DNA of 64,000 nucleotides from Rhizobium sp. R635 (GTDB lineage: Bacteria > Pseudomonadota > Alphaproteobacteria > Rhizobiales > Rhizobiaceae). Below the pieces are notes generated by a model. That model was not told the DNA's origin. It worked only from the letters and a program-made list of their open reading frames with translations, and did not search any database. The stretch spans positions 1 through 64,000 of the forward strand of contig NZ_LOKX01000036.1 of the NCBI RefSeq assembly GCF_002211285.1. Reading direction: 5' to 3'. Shown in pieces: positions 8,241 to 17,559 of this stretch; positions within the stretch are counted from its first letter, which is position 1; the number at the start of each line of letters is the position of its first letter. The position numbers and the translations under genes were made by a program.

Positions 8241-8353
8241 GTGCGGCGGCGCGGATGCGCCCTCCCCTCGAACGATCGGTGCTGCCCTCGGCAGCGATCC
8301 CGATTGTCAGGGATGATGCACATAGACCTGTGAATGATGGCTGAATGAGCCGT

Positions 8354-10939
8354 TCAGCTCTTCAGGCCGCCCTCCGCCGTCCGCCCGCGCAGCTGCCGCA
8401 CCGGCCGCTCCTCGTCTTCCACCGGCTTGTCCCGGAGCGTTTCCTGGCCGTCCGCCTGATCCTTGCGCGCGTTGAGAGGGAGAGGCGCGGCATCCCGATG
8501 GATGGTGAGATCGCTCTGCGGCAGCGGGATTTCGATACCCTCGGCCTTGAAGCGCCGAAGGATCTCGATCCTGAGATTGTTGCGCACGGTCATGCCGTCG
8601 CCCATGTCGGCGAGGAAGAAGCGCAGCTCGAAATCCAGCGAATACGGGCCGAAGCGCAGGAATTCGACATGCGGCTCCGGATTGCGCATGACGAGCGGAA
8701 TCTTCGCCGTCAGTTCCAGCAGGATATCCATCACCTTCTGCGGATCGGCGTCGTAGCTGACGGAAACCGGGATTTCCGAGCGGCCGATCTTGTTGCGGTG
8801 TGTCCAGTTGCCGACGAGACCGTTGATCAGCTCCGAATTCGGCACGATGATCGATTGCTTGCGGAAGGTCTCGATCTCGGTGGCGCGCACCGAGATGCGC
8901 TTGACGATGCCTTCGGCCGTGCCCGAGACGACATGGTCGCCGACCTTGAACGGCCGCTCGACGAGCAGGATCAAGCCCGAGACGAAGTTGGAGACGATGT
9001 TCTGCAGGCCGAAACCGATGCCGACCGAGAGCGCCGAGGCGACGAGCGCGAAACTCGACAGATCGATGCCCGCCGCCGAGACGCCGATGATCGCCGCAAT
9101 GCCGACGCCGAGATAGCCGATGCCCGTCTTGACCGAATTGCGCACGCCGAGATCGACATGGCTGCGCGCCATCACATTGCCGTCGAGCCAGCGCTGTATC
9201 CAGCGCGTCAGCAGGTAGACGCCGGCAAAGAGCAGGATGCCGGTGCAGATGCCGAGCAGCGAAATGCTGATGCCGCCGAGCTTGACCTCGGTGAACAGAC
9301 GGAAGGCGATGAGCTGCAGGTCCTGCACATGGAAGCCCCAGAGCAGCAGGATGAGCGGAATGCCGACGATCAGCGCCACCGCATAGATGGCAAGGCCGAC
9401 GAGCAGGCCGACCTGGTCGATCGCCACAGGGCCGAGGTTGAAGCGGCGCGTCAGGAAACGCGCGAAGAAGGTATCGCCGAAGCTCTCCTGCCGCGATATC
9501 GCCTTGCCGGAAAGCAGGCCGACATACATGGTGGCGACGACGGCGCCGGTGATGATGAGCTGCGTGGCGACGAAGCGCGCCAGCCCCACATAACCCGAGA
9601 GCGCCGAAACGATCAGGGCAGCGCCGACCACACGCAGGATGATCGCCATGCCGCGCGGCCAATGCCGGCCCGGCGCATCCGGATCGCCGCTTCTTGCCAG
9701 CATCGGCTTACCGAAGGAGACGGCGATCAGGATGATGCCGATGATGAGCGCGGCGATCAGGCTTCTGACGACGGTCAGCACCAGCGGCGAGCCCATCGCC
9801 TCGCCGATGCTGCTGAAGAGATAGTCGAGCCCGTTGATGACGGCCATAGCCAGCAGGCAATAGCCGATCGAGCGCGCGCCGAGATTGGAAAGCCGCACCA
9901 GCCGCCAGCGCGGTTCGTGCGGGGCGAAAATCGCGTTGACGAAGCGACCGACGAAATAGACGAGCCCGATCGTGCCGAACAGCGCGCCGATGACGGGCGC
10001 GATATCGGGCCTCAGCACGTTGAAACTGTTGAGGAAGAAGAAGGAGGTGACGAGCAGCACCGAAAGCGCCAGCGTGCGGATCAGCGTCGACCAGAAGGCG
10101 ATCGACAGCCGGCCGATATAGGATGGGTTTTCGACCGCCTCGTCGCGGCGCAGATAGGAGCCGAACAGCCGGTAGCTGCCGGAAAGCAGGATCAGCGCCG
10201 ACGCGAGCGACAGGAGGATCGCGGCAAACAGCGGGAAACGCTTGAATTTCCAGACGAAGCTGGCCCAGCTCGACAGGGCCTGCACGAATTCGCCGGTTTC
10301 CCGCACGAAGGCGCTGGCGGCATCGTCGAGAACGGAGACCGAGATCTCGGTGCGCTTGAAAAGCGTATCGGCAAAAAGCTGCCGCCGCATCTCGATGATC
10401 TCGTTGAGAAGCTTCGTTACCGCAATCGACAGGTTTTCGGCATCGCCCGTCACCGCGTTGATCTGCGCCCGCTCGGCGGCAAGCGCGTTGCGCTCGTCCG
10501 TGACGATCTGCGCCTCCGGCGGCTGCCCATCCTTCGGCGGCTCGCCGATCTCCGCCAGCCGGTTCTTGATCTGGTCGAAACGCGGCCGCAAATTGACCGA
10601 TATGGTGATGACGGCGCGGCTGAGCTCGTCCGCCTTGGTCGCAAGCCCGACCAGCGCATCGTCATTGTCGGCATTCTCCTTGACGCCGTCCTGAAGCGAG
10701 GCAAGCTCAGCCTTCGCCTTGTCGATCTCCTTCGCCGCCTGGGCAGACGGCGTATCGACGAGCGGCTCCTCTGCTGCTGCCGCCTGCGGCTGCGGCTCCT
10801 GCGCCAGGGCTGCCGCACTCTCGAAATGCGCGCCGGCGAGCGCCAGCGTCATGAGAAGAATGGCGCGAAGCAGGATGGATCTCAGCCGCAAAAAGGCCTC
10901 CGGAAAGGTTGTCGTCAAAATTGAATGCTCGCTTTTCAT
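8354..10939 (-). CDS. Large MscS-family mechanosensitive channel with DUF3772 domain
   Basis: 861 residues. After a signal/first membrane segment (to about residue 46) comes a periplasmic DUF3772-type helical region rich in coiled coil (to about 190), then roughly ten membrane helices, and a C-terminal MscS core. The pore helix region is FALVASALSVGIGFGLQNI, followed by NFVSGLILLVERPFKVGDHV, the family signature. It should release solutes on hypo-osmotic shock. ATG 10939 is chosen over a TTG three codons upstream. The long open frame on the opposite strand is a codon-bias shadow. Confidence 0.9.
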   Translation of the reverse strand: MKSEHSILTTTFPEAFLRLRSILLRAILLMTLALAGAHFESAAALAQEPQPQAAAAEEPLVDTPSAQAAKEIDKAKAELASLQDGVKENADNDDALVGLATKADELSRAVITISVNLRPRFDQIKNRLAEIGEPPKDGQPPEAQIVTDERNALAAERAQINAVTGDAENLSIAVTKLLNEIIEMRRQLFADTLFKRTEISVSVLDDAASAFVRETGEFVQALSSWASFVWKFKRFPLFAAILLSLASALILLSGSYRLFGSYLRRDEAVENPSYIGRLSIAFWSTLIRTLALSVLLVTSFFFLNSFNVLRPDIAPVIGALFGTIGLVYFVGRFVNAIFAPHEPRWRLVRLSNLGARSIGYCLLAMAVINGLDYLFSSIGEAMGSPLVLTVVRSLIAALIIGIILIAVSFGKPMLARSGDPDAPGRHWPRGMAIILRVVGAALIVSALSGYVGLARFVATQLIITGAVVATMYVGLLSGKAISRQESFGDTFFARFLTRRFNLGPVAIDQVGLLVGLAIYAVALIVGIPLILLLWGFHVQDLQLIAFRLFTEVKLGGISISLLGICTGILLFAGVYLLTRWIQRWLDGNVMARSHVDLGVRNSVKTGIGYLGVGIAAIIGVSAAGIDLSSFALVASALSVGIGFGLQNIVSNFVSGLILLVERPFKVGDHVVSGTAEGIVKRISVRATEIETFRKQSIIVPNSELINGLVGNWTHRNKIGRSEIPVSVSYDADPQKVMDILLELTAKIPLVMRNPEPHVEFLRFGPYSLDFELRFFLADMGDGMTVRNNLRIEILRRFKAEGIEIPLPQSDLTIHRDAAPLPLNARKDQADGQETLRDKPVEDEERPVRQLRGRTAEGGLKS

Positions 10940-11027
10940 CGCAAACAAAGGCGACAGAAAGGCGGAAGATACCGAAAGCGCCTTGCGCCGAGCTTGTTCC
11001 GTGCCGCGCCCGTTCGCCCAAAACAGC

Positions 11028-11579
11028 TCAGAAGCCGGCGCCGGGCTGGGCTAGATAATCAAGTTCCGCAGCCGTCGATTCCCGCCCGAGCATGGCGTTG
11101 CGGTGGGGAAAGCGGCCATAGGCGGCAATCACGTCGCGGTGGCGGATCGCAAAATCGAGATATTCCTCGTCGCCGAGCGCCGTGAACAACGCCACCGAAC
11201 GCTCCTGCTCGTCGAGATTCTCGGCGTGTTCGAAGGGCAGGTAGAAGAAGGTCCGGCATGCATCTTCCACCGCCTGGTCGGCGCCATCAGCAAGCGCGAG
11301 CTTGGCCTCCCGAAGCGCCAGCCCGTCGGTCGCGACGGCGAGCCCGGTGCCGCGATAGATGTTGCGGGGAAACTGGTCGAGCACGATGACGGCCGCCAGC
11401 CTGCTCAGCGGATCGGCCCGCCACTCGTCGCCCACACCTGCGGCAAGCGCCAGATGCGTATCGCGGAAAACATCGCGGATCTCGACATCGAGCTCCGGCG
11501 GCGGACGAAACCACAGCTCCGGGCCGCATCGGACGAACCAGAAATCATAGATCTCTCGAGGTGTGCGGATCGTGGTCAT
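11028..11579 (-). CDS. DUF924 family protein
   Basis: A 183-residue all-helical protein of the DUF924 family, TPR-like fold. Typical segments: IYDFWFVRCGPELWF, the LDQFPRNIYRGT motif, and FFYLPFEHAENLDEQERSV, with the C-terminal YGRFPHRNAMLGRES. No enzymatic role is established for the family. Start ATG 11579. Confidence 0.88.
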   Translation of the reverse strand: MTTIRTPREIYDFWFVRCGPELWFRPPPELDVEIRDVFRDTHLALAAGVGDEWRADPLSRLAAVIVLDQFPRNIYRGTGLAVATDGLALREAKLALADGADQAVEDACRTFFYLPFEHAENLDEQERSVALFTALGDEEYLDFAIRHRDVIAAYGRFPHRNAMLGRESTAAELDYLAQPGAGF

Positions 11580-11657
11580 GCTTTCCTCCCGCTACGTTAG
11601 CTTGATGATGTTATGTTGGTAAGTTATTGTAAAAATAGGATAAGGCGTGCCGAGCAG

Positions 11658-11774
11658 CCCCCTCATCCGCCCTACGGGCACCTTCTCCCCGCTGGGGAGA
11701 AGAGGGAACCGAGACGTTGCCGTGAGTCTCTTCTCCCCAGCGGGGAGAAGGTGCCGGCAGGCGGATGAGGGGGC
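11658..11774. repeat. RIME-like palindromic repeat, inverted pair
   Basis: Reverse copy 11658-11709 and forward copy 11728-11774 of the same unit seen at 1.3 kb, separated by 19 bp, so the whole forms a long cruciform. It fills the gap between the DUF924 gene and the histidine kinase. Confidence 0.8.
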
Positions 11775-11811
11775 TGCGGGCACACCCTTCATCGTGACCT
11801 TCCACCTCAGC

Positions 11812-12876
11812 CTACTTCCCCTCACCCAACGAAAACACCAGCGTCGCCCGCGTCCCGTCATGCCCGGGATCATAGGCAAAATCCGATTTCAAGCTCGCCG
11901 CCATCGCCGTCAGGATGCGCGTGCCCAAGCCGGTCCCCCTGGCCGGGCTCGACGGGTCGAAGCCTTCGCCGTCATCCTCCACGACAACCCGCAGCTCCCC
12001 GTCCGTCTGGTCGACGAAGACCCGGATTTCGCCCGGCACCGCTTCCGCATAGGCATATTTGAAGGCGTTGGTGACGAGTTCGCTGACGATCAGTCCGAGC
12101 GTGATCACCTTGTCGGTCGCCAGATTGACCGGTTTTGCAGCCAGCACGATGCTGTGCGGCCGCTTGTCGTCGCGCATCGAGGCTTCGAGTTCGGTGAGCA
12201 GGCTGTCCAGATATTCGTCCACCTTGACCGAGCCGACCTGCCGGTTGGTGTAGAGCCGGCGGTGGACACTCGCGATCGCATTGATGCGCATCTGCGTCTC
12301 GTGCAGCGCATCGATCGCCACCTGGTCCTTCGTCATCGAGGATTGCATGCGGATCAGCGCGCCGACGAGGCCGAGGCTGTTGGCGATGCGGTGGTTGACT
12401 TCGGCAAGCAGCATTTCGGCATGATCGCGCTGCTGGCGGATCACCTCCTGCGCCTGCGCCGTTTCGCGGCGGAAACGCGCCCGCTCCAGCGCCTGTTCGA
12501 GGGCGGCGGCGAGCAGGTCGAAATAATCGGCCGAGATCCCCTTGAGCATATAGTCATCGGCGCCGGCCTTGAGTGCGGCCACCGCAATGCCGGTATCGTC
12601 CGAACCCGTGGCATAGATGACGGGCGGATGGTCCGGCAGGGACGTGATGCAAGGCAGGATATCGAGCCCGGTCTCGCCGCCGAGGAGATGATCGAGCACC
12701 ACGGCGTCGATGCCGCCCTCGCCGAGCCGCGCCAGGCCGGCGGCGCCATTCCGAGCCCACTCGACCGAAAAGCCGCGCCGCGCAAGGTTTTTCTGCATCA
12801 GCAGGGCGAGCCCCTCGTCGTCGTCGATATAGAGGATGTGGATCAGGGCATCCGCATCGCCGCTAGAATTGCTCAT
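11812..12876 (-). CDS. Receiver-histidine kinase hybrid (REC-HisKA_2-HATPase)
   Basis: 354 residues. Receiver (about 12-130): acidic pocket YIDDDEGL, phospho-Asp in VVLDHLLGGETG, Lys in MLKG. A coiled segment leads to a HisKA_2-type dimerisation region with the phosphorylatable His in LAEVNHRIANSLGLVGAL, then an HATPase: N box ELVTNAFKYA, G1 VEDDGEGFDP, G2 GTGLGTRI. Kinases of this class usually pass phosphate to a free-standing receiver in general stress or light pathways. ATG 12876 is chosen for its GGGAG ribosome site 7 nt upstream; an earlier in-frame start at 12954 adds an unconserved tail. Confidence 0.85.
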   Translation of the reverse strand: MSNSSGDADALIHILYIDDDEGLALLMQKNLARRGFSVEWARNGAAGLARLGEGGIDAVVLDHLLGGETGLDILPCITSLPDHPPVIYATGSDDTGIAVAALKAGADDYMLKGISADYFDLLAAALEQALERARFRRETAQAQEVIRQQRDHAEMLLAEVNHRIANSLGLVGALIRMQSSMTKDQVAIDALHETQMRINAIASVHRRLYTNRQVGSVKVDEYLDSLLTELEASMRDDKRPHSIVLAAKPVNLATDKVITLGLIVSELVTNAFKYAYAEAVPGEIRVFVDQTDGELRVVVEDDGEGFDPSSPARGTGLGTRILTAMAASLKSDFAYDPGHDGTRATLVFSLGEGK

Positions 12877-12998
12877 TCCATCTCCCGGCGTTCTCTCTAA
12901 GCGACGACCGCCCGCAAGCGCCCGAGTCGTCAGCATGGCAATGTCGTATTGCATTGACCGCCTGAGGTAAACAGCCCCCGCTCTTGTCGCAGGCGGCG

Positions 12999-14444
12999 CT
13001 AGCTCTTCTGGAACTTTCGGTGGCCGGAAACTTCGGCGCCCGCTTCCTTCGGCAATTGCAGAAAGCGCAGCGACGAGACGATGCCGATCACGCCGACCAC
13101 GAGGAAAGCCCAGCGAAAATCGGCCAGCACGGGATTATCGGCGCCTCTCAGAGCCGAGGAAATGTTGAGCACGGCGGCAGCCACCGCGACGCCGAGCAGC
13201 ATCGATACCTGCTGCAGCATGCTCGACAGCGTCGAGGCCGAGCTTCGCTGCGCCGGGCCGATATCGGCGAAGGCGAGCGTGTTCAGCGCGGTGAATTCCA
13301 TCGACCGCGACAGGCCGGCGAGGAAAAGGAGCGCATGCATGAAAAACGGCGGCGTGTCGGGCGTCAGGAAACCGCAGGCGACGATCGAAAGCGCCGCGAT
13401 CAGGCCGTTGAGCCCAAGCACGGTGCGGAAGCCGAAGAAGCGCAGGAGCGGCGTCGTCACCGCTTTCATGCTGAAATTGCCGAGGAAATAGACGAGCAGA
13501 TAGGTGCCGGCGGCAATCGAACTCAGCCCGAAGCCGAGCTGGAACAGAAGCGGCAGCAGGAAAGGCGTCGCATTGATCGCCGTCCGGCAGGCCGTGCCCG
13601 CCGAAAGCGTCGACATCGAGAAGGTCTGGACGCGGAAGGCCGAGAGATCGAGCAGCGGATTGTCGACGGCGAGGAAGTGCCGCGTCGCCATGACAGACAG
13701 GACGATGCCCGCCGCCAGCAATGAAATGACCGGCCAAAGCCCGCCTTCCCATTTGACCGAAAGCTCGAGCGCGGCAAGCAGCAAGGTCAGCCCCGCAGCA
13801 CTCAGGATGAAGCCGAGGATATCCAGCCGGCCGGGATCGGACTCGCGCTGCTCCGGCACGAAGCGCAGCACCAGCCCCATGCCGATGATGCCGATCGGGA
13901 TGTTGATCAGGAAATTCCAATGCCAGCTGGCATAGGTGGTGATGAAGCCGCCGAGCACGGGGCCGACCACCGGCGCCGTCAGCGCCGGCCAGGTGATCAG
14001 CGCAATTGCCTGGACGAGTTCGGACTTGCGGGCGTTCTTCAGCACGATGATGCGACCGACCGGCGTCATCAGCGCGCTGCCCGCCCCCTGCAGCGCACGC
14101 CACAGCACGAATTCCGTGAGGCTGCCGGAGAGGCCGCAGAAGAGCGAAGCGCCGGTGAAGACGCCGATCGACACCAGGAAGACGCGGCGCGCGCCGAAAC
14201 GATCGCCGAGCCAGCCCGAGAGCGGAATGAAGGCCGCCATCGTCAGCATGTAGACGGTGATGCCGATGCTCATAGACACCGGCTGCACGCCGAAGCTTGC
14301 CGCCATTTGCGGCAGCGAGGTGGCGACGATCGTGCCGTCGAGGATCTGCATGAAAAAGGAAACGGCGACGACCAGCGCCACGATCTTCGCCTGGCGGCTG
14401 CCCGCCGCCTCTTGCCCCTGCTCGCTCGTCTCTGCCGTGGTCAT
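12999..14444 (-). CDS. MFS multidrug efflux pump, DHA2 (EmrB/QacA) type
   Basis: 481 residues with about 14 predicted membrane helices. Motif D1-like LDGTIVATSLPQMAASF in helix 1, motif A GWLGDRFGARRVFL, motif B WRALQGAGSALMTPVGR and motif C WPALTAPVVGPVLGGF identify a drug:proton antiporter. Start ATG 14444 (MTTAETSEQ) is preferred to an upstream start at 14483. The substrate is unknown. The structured RNA and terminator at 14.63-14.81 kb lie just upstream on the same strand, so they could be either an independent ncRNA or a leader that controls this gene. Confidence 0.88.
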   Translation of the reverse strand: MTTAETSEQGQEAAGSRQAKIVALVVAVSFFMQILDGTIVATSLPQMAASFGVQPVSMSIGITVYMLTMAAFIPLSGWLGDRFGARRVFLVSIGVFTGASLFCGLSGSLTEFVLWRALQGAGSALMTPVGRIIVLKNARKSELVQAIALITWPALTAPVVGPVLGGFITTYASWHWNFLINIPIGIIGMGLVLRFVPEQRESDPGRLDILGFILSAAGLTLLLAALELSVKWEGGLWPVISLLAAGIVLSVMATRHFLAVDNPLLDLSAFRVQTFSMSTLSAGTACRTAINATPFLLPLLFQLGFGLSSIAAGTYLLVYFLGNFSMKAVTTPLLRFFGFRTVLGLNGLIAALSIVACGFLTPDTPPFFMHALLFLAGLSRSMEFTALNTLAFADIGPAQRSSASTLSSMLQQVSMLLGVAVAAAVLNISSALRGADNPVLADFRWAFLVVGVIGIVSSLRFLQLPKEAGAEVSGHRKFQKS

Positions 14445-14628
14445 GGATCTGCCAATGAAAATTCCGGATGACGCGGCAGGCAAGCGGGAAGGAAGCCGAT
14501 CGGAGATCTGCCGCGCGAGGGAGCGCGGAAAAACACCGCGCCCTGGCTGAATACGCCCCTTGCATCAGGCCGGAAAGGCTAAATCTCGCACTGCACGGGA
14601 ATATTCCCGATACGGCCGCCCGTTCAAG

Positions 14629-14652
14629 AAAAAAGCCCCGCCGAAGCGAGGC
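14629..14652 (-). terminator. Rho-independent terminator
   Basis: On the minus strand GCCTCGC, loop TTCG, GCGGGGC (7 pairs, one G-T) followed by six T. The stable tetraloop and T run are textbook. No minus-strand protein gene ends here, which is why an RNA gene is proposed upstream. Confidence 0.85.
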
Positions 14653-14815
14653 CCAAGTTTGATCCGCTCCCGGGAAAACAGGAGCGGCGTAGAGGTCCAT
14701 AGCCTGTGCCCCATCCCGCAGCGAGGCCAGATTTCACCGTAGCGGTACGCTTGCCTACGAAATTTGAGGGATCGGCGCAGGTTTCCGCCGTGAGACCTTC
14801 ACCCCTCCCAACGCG
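14629..14815 (-). ncRNA. Candidate structured RNA with intrinsic terminator
   Basis: No coding frame of quality is present. Reading the minus strand, complementary blocks nest in order: AGGTC (14794-14798 side) with GACCT (14693-14697 side), an 8-bp helix between 14774-14781 and 14703-14710 with one wobble pair, ATCCC/GGGAT (14768-14772 with 14713-14717), ATTTC/GAAAT (14759-14763 with 14731-14735) and GTAG/CTAC at the tip. A 13-nt versus 4-nt internal bubble lies in the middle. A second hairpin CCGCTCC/GGAGCGG follows, then the terminator at 14629-14652. A rod with a central bubble recalls 6S RNA, but I cannot assign a family; a riboswitch-like leader for the MFS gene is the alternative. Exact 5' end not determined. 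Confidence 0.6.
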
Positions 14816-14839
14816 GCTCGGCCTTTGCAGCAGGCGGCA

Positions 14840-14877
14840 TTGCAAGAATGCAATCACATGACATATAATGATATCAT
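14840..14877 (+). promoter_or_regulatory. Promoter and operator of the FitAB-like module
   Basis: TTGCAA (14840-14845), an 18-bp spacer and a consensus TATAAT (14864-14869) form a good sigma-70 type promoter. A perfect palindrome ATGATATCAT (14868-14877) overlaps the -10 box, the position expected for autorepression by the antitoxin-toxin complex. The antitoxin starts at 14903 with ribosome site AAAGGAAG. Confidence 0.7.
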
Positions 14878-14902
14878 CGCAATCAATCCCAAAGGAAGCA
14901 CG

Positions 14903-15157
14903 ATGGCGAGCGTCACCGTTCGGAACCTGCCCGACGAGGTGCATCGCGCGCTTCGCATTCGCGCGGCCACCAACGGCCGCAGCACCGAGGCGGAAATTCG
15001 AGACATTCTGGAGACGGCCGTCCGTCCCCCGGAGCGGGTCAAGCTCGGTTCGTTGCTGGCATCAATCGCTCGCGAAGCGGAGCTGACCGATGCCGACGCG
15101 GAACTGTTCGACCAGTTGCGCGACAAGACCCCGGCAGATCCGATGAGGTTTGAATGA
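14903..15157 (+). CDS. FitA/VapB-like ribbon-helix-helix antitoxin
   Basis: 84 residues. N-terminal ribbon-helix-helix domain MASVTVRNLPDEVHRALRIR followed by the FitA-typical NGRSTEAEIRDILE; the C-terminal tail would wrap the toxin. Start ATG 14903 follows AAAGGAAG. The stop overlaps the toxin start by ATGA, the usual arrangement for co-translation of antitoxin before toxin. Confidence 0.9.
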   Translation: MASVTVRNLPDEVHRALRIRAATNGRSTEAEIRDILETAVRPPERVKLGSLLASIAREAELTDADAELFDQLRDKTPADPMRFE

Positions 15158-15579
15158 TCCTCGTCGATACCAACGTGATTTCAGAACCATGGAAGCCCAC
15201 GCCCGATCCGCGTGTGCTGGCGTGGATAGACGCCCAAGCCATCGAAACCCTCTACCTCTCGGCGGTCACAATCGCCGAGCTGCGTTTCGGCATTGCGGCC
15301 CTGCCCGCCGGCAAGCGCCGCACGACCCTGCATGACCGGCTGGAGGGCGATGTGCTGCCGCTGTTCGAGGGGCGCGTGCTGCCCTTCGACCTCAGCGCCT
15401 CACAAGCCTATGCCGCCCTGATGGCGCAAGCCAAGGCGGCAGGCAGAGCAGTCGGCAAGGCCGACGGCTACATCGCCGCCACGGCCGCCGCACGCGGCCT
15501 CACGGTGGCCACCCACGACACCGCCCCGTTTGAAGCCGCCGGCGTCCCGATGATCAACCCATGGCAGGACCGCGGCTGA
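15154..15579 (+). CDS. FitB/VapC-like PIN-domain ribonuclease toxin
   Basis: 141 residues, PIN-domain RNase. Acidic metal ligands are seen in MILVDTNVISE (Asp5), TIAELRFGI (Glu), KADGYIAATAAARG (Asp) and the C-terminal THDTAPFEAAG (Asp). All four positions are intact so the toxin should be active. Members cleave specific tRNAs or other RNAs and arrest growth until the antitoxin is restored. Confidence 0.92.
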   Translation: MILVDTNVISEPWKPTPDPRVLAWIDAQAIETLYLSAVTIAELRFGIAALPAGKRRTTLHDRLEGDVLPLFEGRVLPFDLSASQAYAALMAQAKAAGRAVGKADGYIAATAAARGLTVATHDTAPFEAAGVPMINPWQDRG

Positions 15580-15745
15580 CGCCTCCCGCAACCGGCACGG
15601 CGGTTCATGTCACCCTGAAGAACTGTCGGATCGAAGGTGAAGGGATGCGTCCTGGGAATGCTCATCCGAGGTTTTTCTCGTGAAAAGGCGACAGCGCAAG
15701 CCTTTGCCATGCCAGGAGCAAGGCCGTACCGTCCGCGGCCCATTT

Positions 15746-15850
15746 AGAGCATGTCGCGCAAAAGTGTGCGGCGGTTTTGCGAGAACGACATGCGTAAAAC
15801 AAAGATCTAAAGCGCGAGGAGCGAATCTGAAAGATCGCGACGCGCTTTAG
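15746..15850. repeat. 105-bp two-hairpin repeat, left copy
   Basis: Contains GCATGTCG...CGACATGC and a perfect 10-bp stem CTAAAGCGCG...CGCGCTTTAG. A near-identical copy in the same orientation is at 17800-17905, on the other side of the hipBA genes. The rest of 15580-15994 has no gene. Confidence 0.85.
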
Positions 15851-15994
15851 CCACACGAACCGCCCACTCCCCGTTGTGCTCGCCCCCCGAGCCTCCGTAT
15901 AGCGCCTATAGGGCGCTACGGAACGGATCCCAAGCCCAAAGCCTGGGACGACAGAAAAGTGAAAAACATGGATCACTGGTCGTTCTAAGTTGGC

Positions 15995-17233
15995 TTAACT
16001 GCGGGCTTGCACCCGAATTCGCCTGCATCTCTTCTGAACATTATGAGTGATGCGTTCAAGGACTCCCGTCGGATCGCCAGCCATGGCAGCGATTTGCGGT
16101 GCTATATCCTGAGAAGCGCTGCCGACAAGTCCCGCAAGTTCCTCTACCCTCTTGACGGTCGATGCACCGCTCAAGCCGAGCTCCTCGGCCAATGCCTGCC
16201 AATCAGAGTTCCTCAAGTCAAGCGCGATGAACCGTCCGGCAATGCCTTGAGGCAGGCTTTGGTCAACCGGACGATACACAGCTGCACATGTCAAATCGTA
16301 AAGGGGCGCCATCTTCGCGGTTCCACCGGCACCGATCAGGATCGAGTAATTCTTGGCGTGCGAATCCGAGTTGCAGATCAGCACGTTGAAGATCACCGCA
16401 TCGAGAAGCTTCAGACGTTCAGCAGGTGAAACGAGATCGCTGACGGCGCCGAACATCAATCTCAGGGTCACGCCACGAGCTGTCGAGGATCGCTCGTATT
16501 TCTGCGATGGGAAATGGCCCGTTAGCTGGCAGAGGTCTTCTTGATGCAGCCTCCGGATTTCACCCTCCGCGTCAGTGAACCGATCATAGCGCTTCACCAG
16601 CAGATAGCGTCGTTTGCCTGCTATGCCTATGGTTGCCTCGGCAGCATCCAATCCGCATGCCCGCGCGAGAGCGAGACAGAAGGCTTCGTTTTCGACGCTT
16701 CCCGCGAGCCGCCTTGTGTCCGGCTTGATGATGTGGGTCGACGGTGTTCCATCGACGGGAATCGAGATGGCGCCGCCCTCATCGACAAAGACAGGCAGCT
16801 TCTCCTGGACCCCTGCAAGCGACATTGAGACACCCCGCTCCCCCACCAAGAAGGGCTTGGCCGGAAGTTCATTGAGGATGCGCTCCAGGGTCTCTCCGCC
16901 CGGAATGGGCCGCAGGTTGACACCCGCCTTCCGCGGTTCGCCGATCGACAGCGCTCCGGCGGTGTCACGGCCGATGTGACCAAGCAGGCCAACGATGTCT
17001 TGGGGAGAGACTTTCAGTCGCTGACCGATCTCGGCGAGATGCGTTTCCGGAAGCAGGTTGGCAAGCCACGGCAGCAGTACATCGGCACCGACCGCTCCTG
17101 AGCGCATCGGCATCGTCAGCGAGACCGGAAAAGCGAAGCGGCGCGCTTCCCAGGATGGATCGTAGTGAAGCCGCCATTCGCCTTCGAAAATCATTTGCGC
17201 GACGGGGAAGGTTTCGTAGAAGATGGTTGTCAT
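15995..17233 (-). CDS. hipA: HipA-family serine/threonine kinase toxin
   Basis: 412 residues, HipA family. N-terminal couple-HipA region (1-100), then the kinase core: SMSLAGVQEKLPVF, ATP-binding HIIKPD, LLVKRYDR, HQEDLCQLTG, catalytic loop NSDSHAKNYS with the catalytic Asp, and the metal-binding APLYDLTCA. In E. coli HipA phosphorylates glutamyl-tRNA synthetase and triggers (p)ppGpp-dependent dormancy; the target here is not known. It overlaps hipB by ATGA and is second in the operon. Signature residues are intact. Confidence 0.92.
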   Translation of the reverse strand: MTTIFYETFPVAQMIFEGEWRLHYDPSWEARRFAFPVSLTMPMRSGAVGADVLLPWLANLLPETHLAEIGQRLKVSPQDIVGLLGHIGRDTAGALSIGEPRKAGVNLRPIPGGETLERILNELPAKPFLVGERGVSMSLAGVQEKLPVFVDEGGAISIPVDGTPSTHIIKPDTRRLAGSVENEAFCLALARACGLDAAEATIGIAGKRRYLLVKRYDRFTDAEGEIRRLHQEDLCQLTGHFPSQKYERSSTARGVTLRLMFGAVSDLVSPAERLKLLDAVIFNVLICNSDSHAKNYSILIGAGGTAKMAPLYDLTCAAVYRPVDQSLPQGIAGRFIALDLRNSDWQALAEELGLSGASTVKRVEELAGLVGSASQDIAPQIAAMAGDPTGVLERITHNVQKRCRRIRVQARS

Positions 17234-17502
17234 CGACCATCACCGAAGGTCGGCAGGAAACCAAGGTCATCGTCCGATGCGGTTGGGGTCACCGGGGCTG
17301 TCTTGAGATCGCCGATCTTAATGCCGACGGTGCGAGCAACGATCAACGCCTTTTCGAGCTGGCAGCTAGGCTTGCCGGATTCGAGTTCGACGATGAAGCG
17401 TTCGCCCGTGCCGGAGCGAGTGGCGAGCTCGGCCTGGGTCCAGCCGAGACCTTTGCGTTTTTCCCGGACGGCAGCGCCGAAATCGCGTGCGCACTTGAAC
17501 AT
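17230..17502 (-). CDS. hipB: HipB-like XRE antitoxin/repressor
   Basis: 90 residues with an XRE helix-turn-helix: GLGWTQAELATRSGTGERFI followed by VELESGKPSCQLEKAL. It represses its own operon and neutralises HipA. Two CCCGATCGGG palindromes lie 58-110 bp upstream of its start and are the expected binding sites. Confidence 0.9.
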   Translation of the reverse strand: MFKCARDFGAAVREKRKGLGWTQAELATRSGTGERFIVELESGKPSCQLEKALIVARTVGIKIGDLKTAPVTPTASDDDLGFLPTFGDGR

Positions 17503-17559
17503 CGAGCATCTCCACTGATAGCTTACCGTACAGGAAGTTTCCTCAGAATCAATGCAATT

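Noticed and set aside
8345..10924. Very long open frame antisense to the MscS gene
   Set aside because: It mirrors the codon bias of the real gene, is rich in Arg/Asp/Glu, and has no recognisable domain or ribosome site.
14624..14944. Small open frame across the structured RNA
   Set aside because: Low-complexity, crosses the promoter of the antitoxin and a terminator hairpin.
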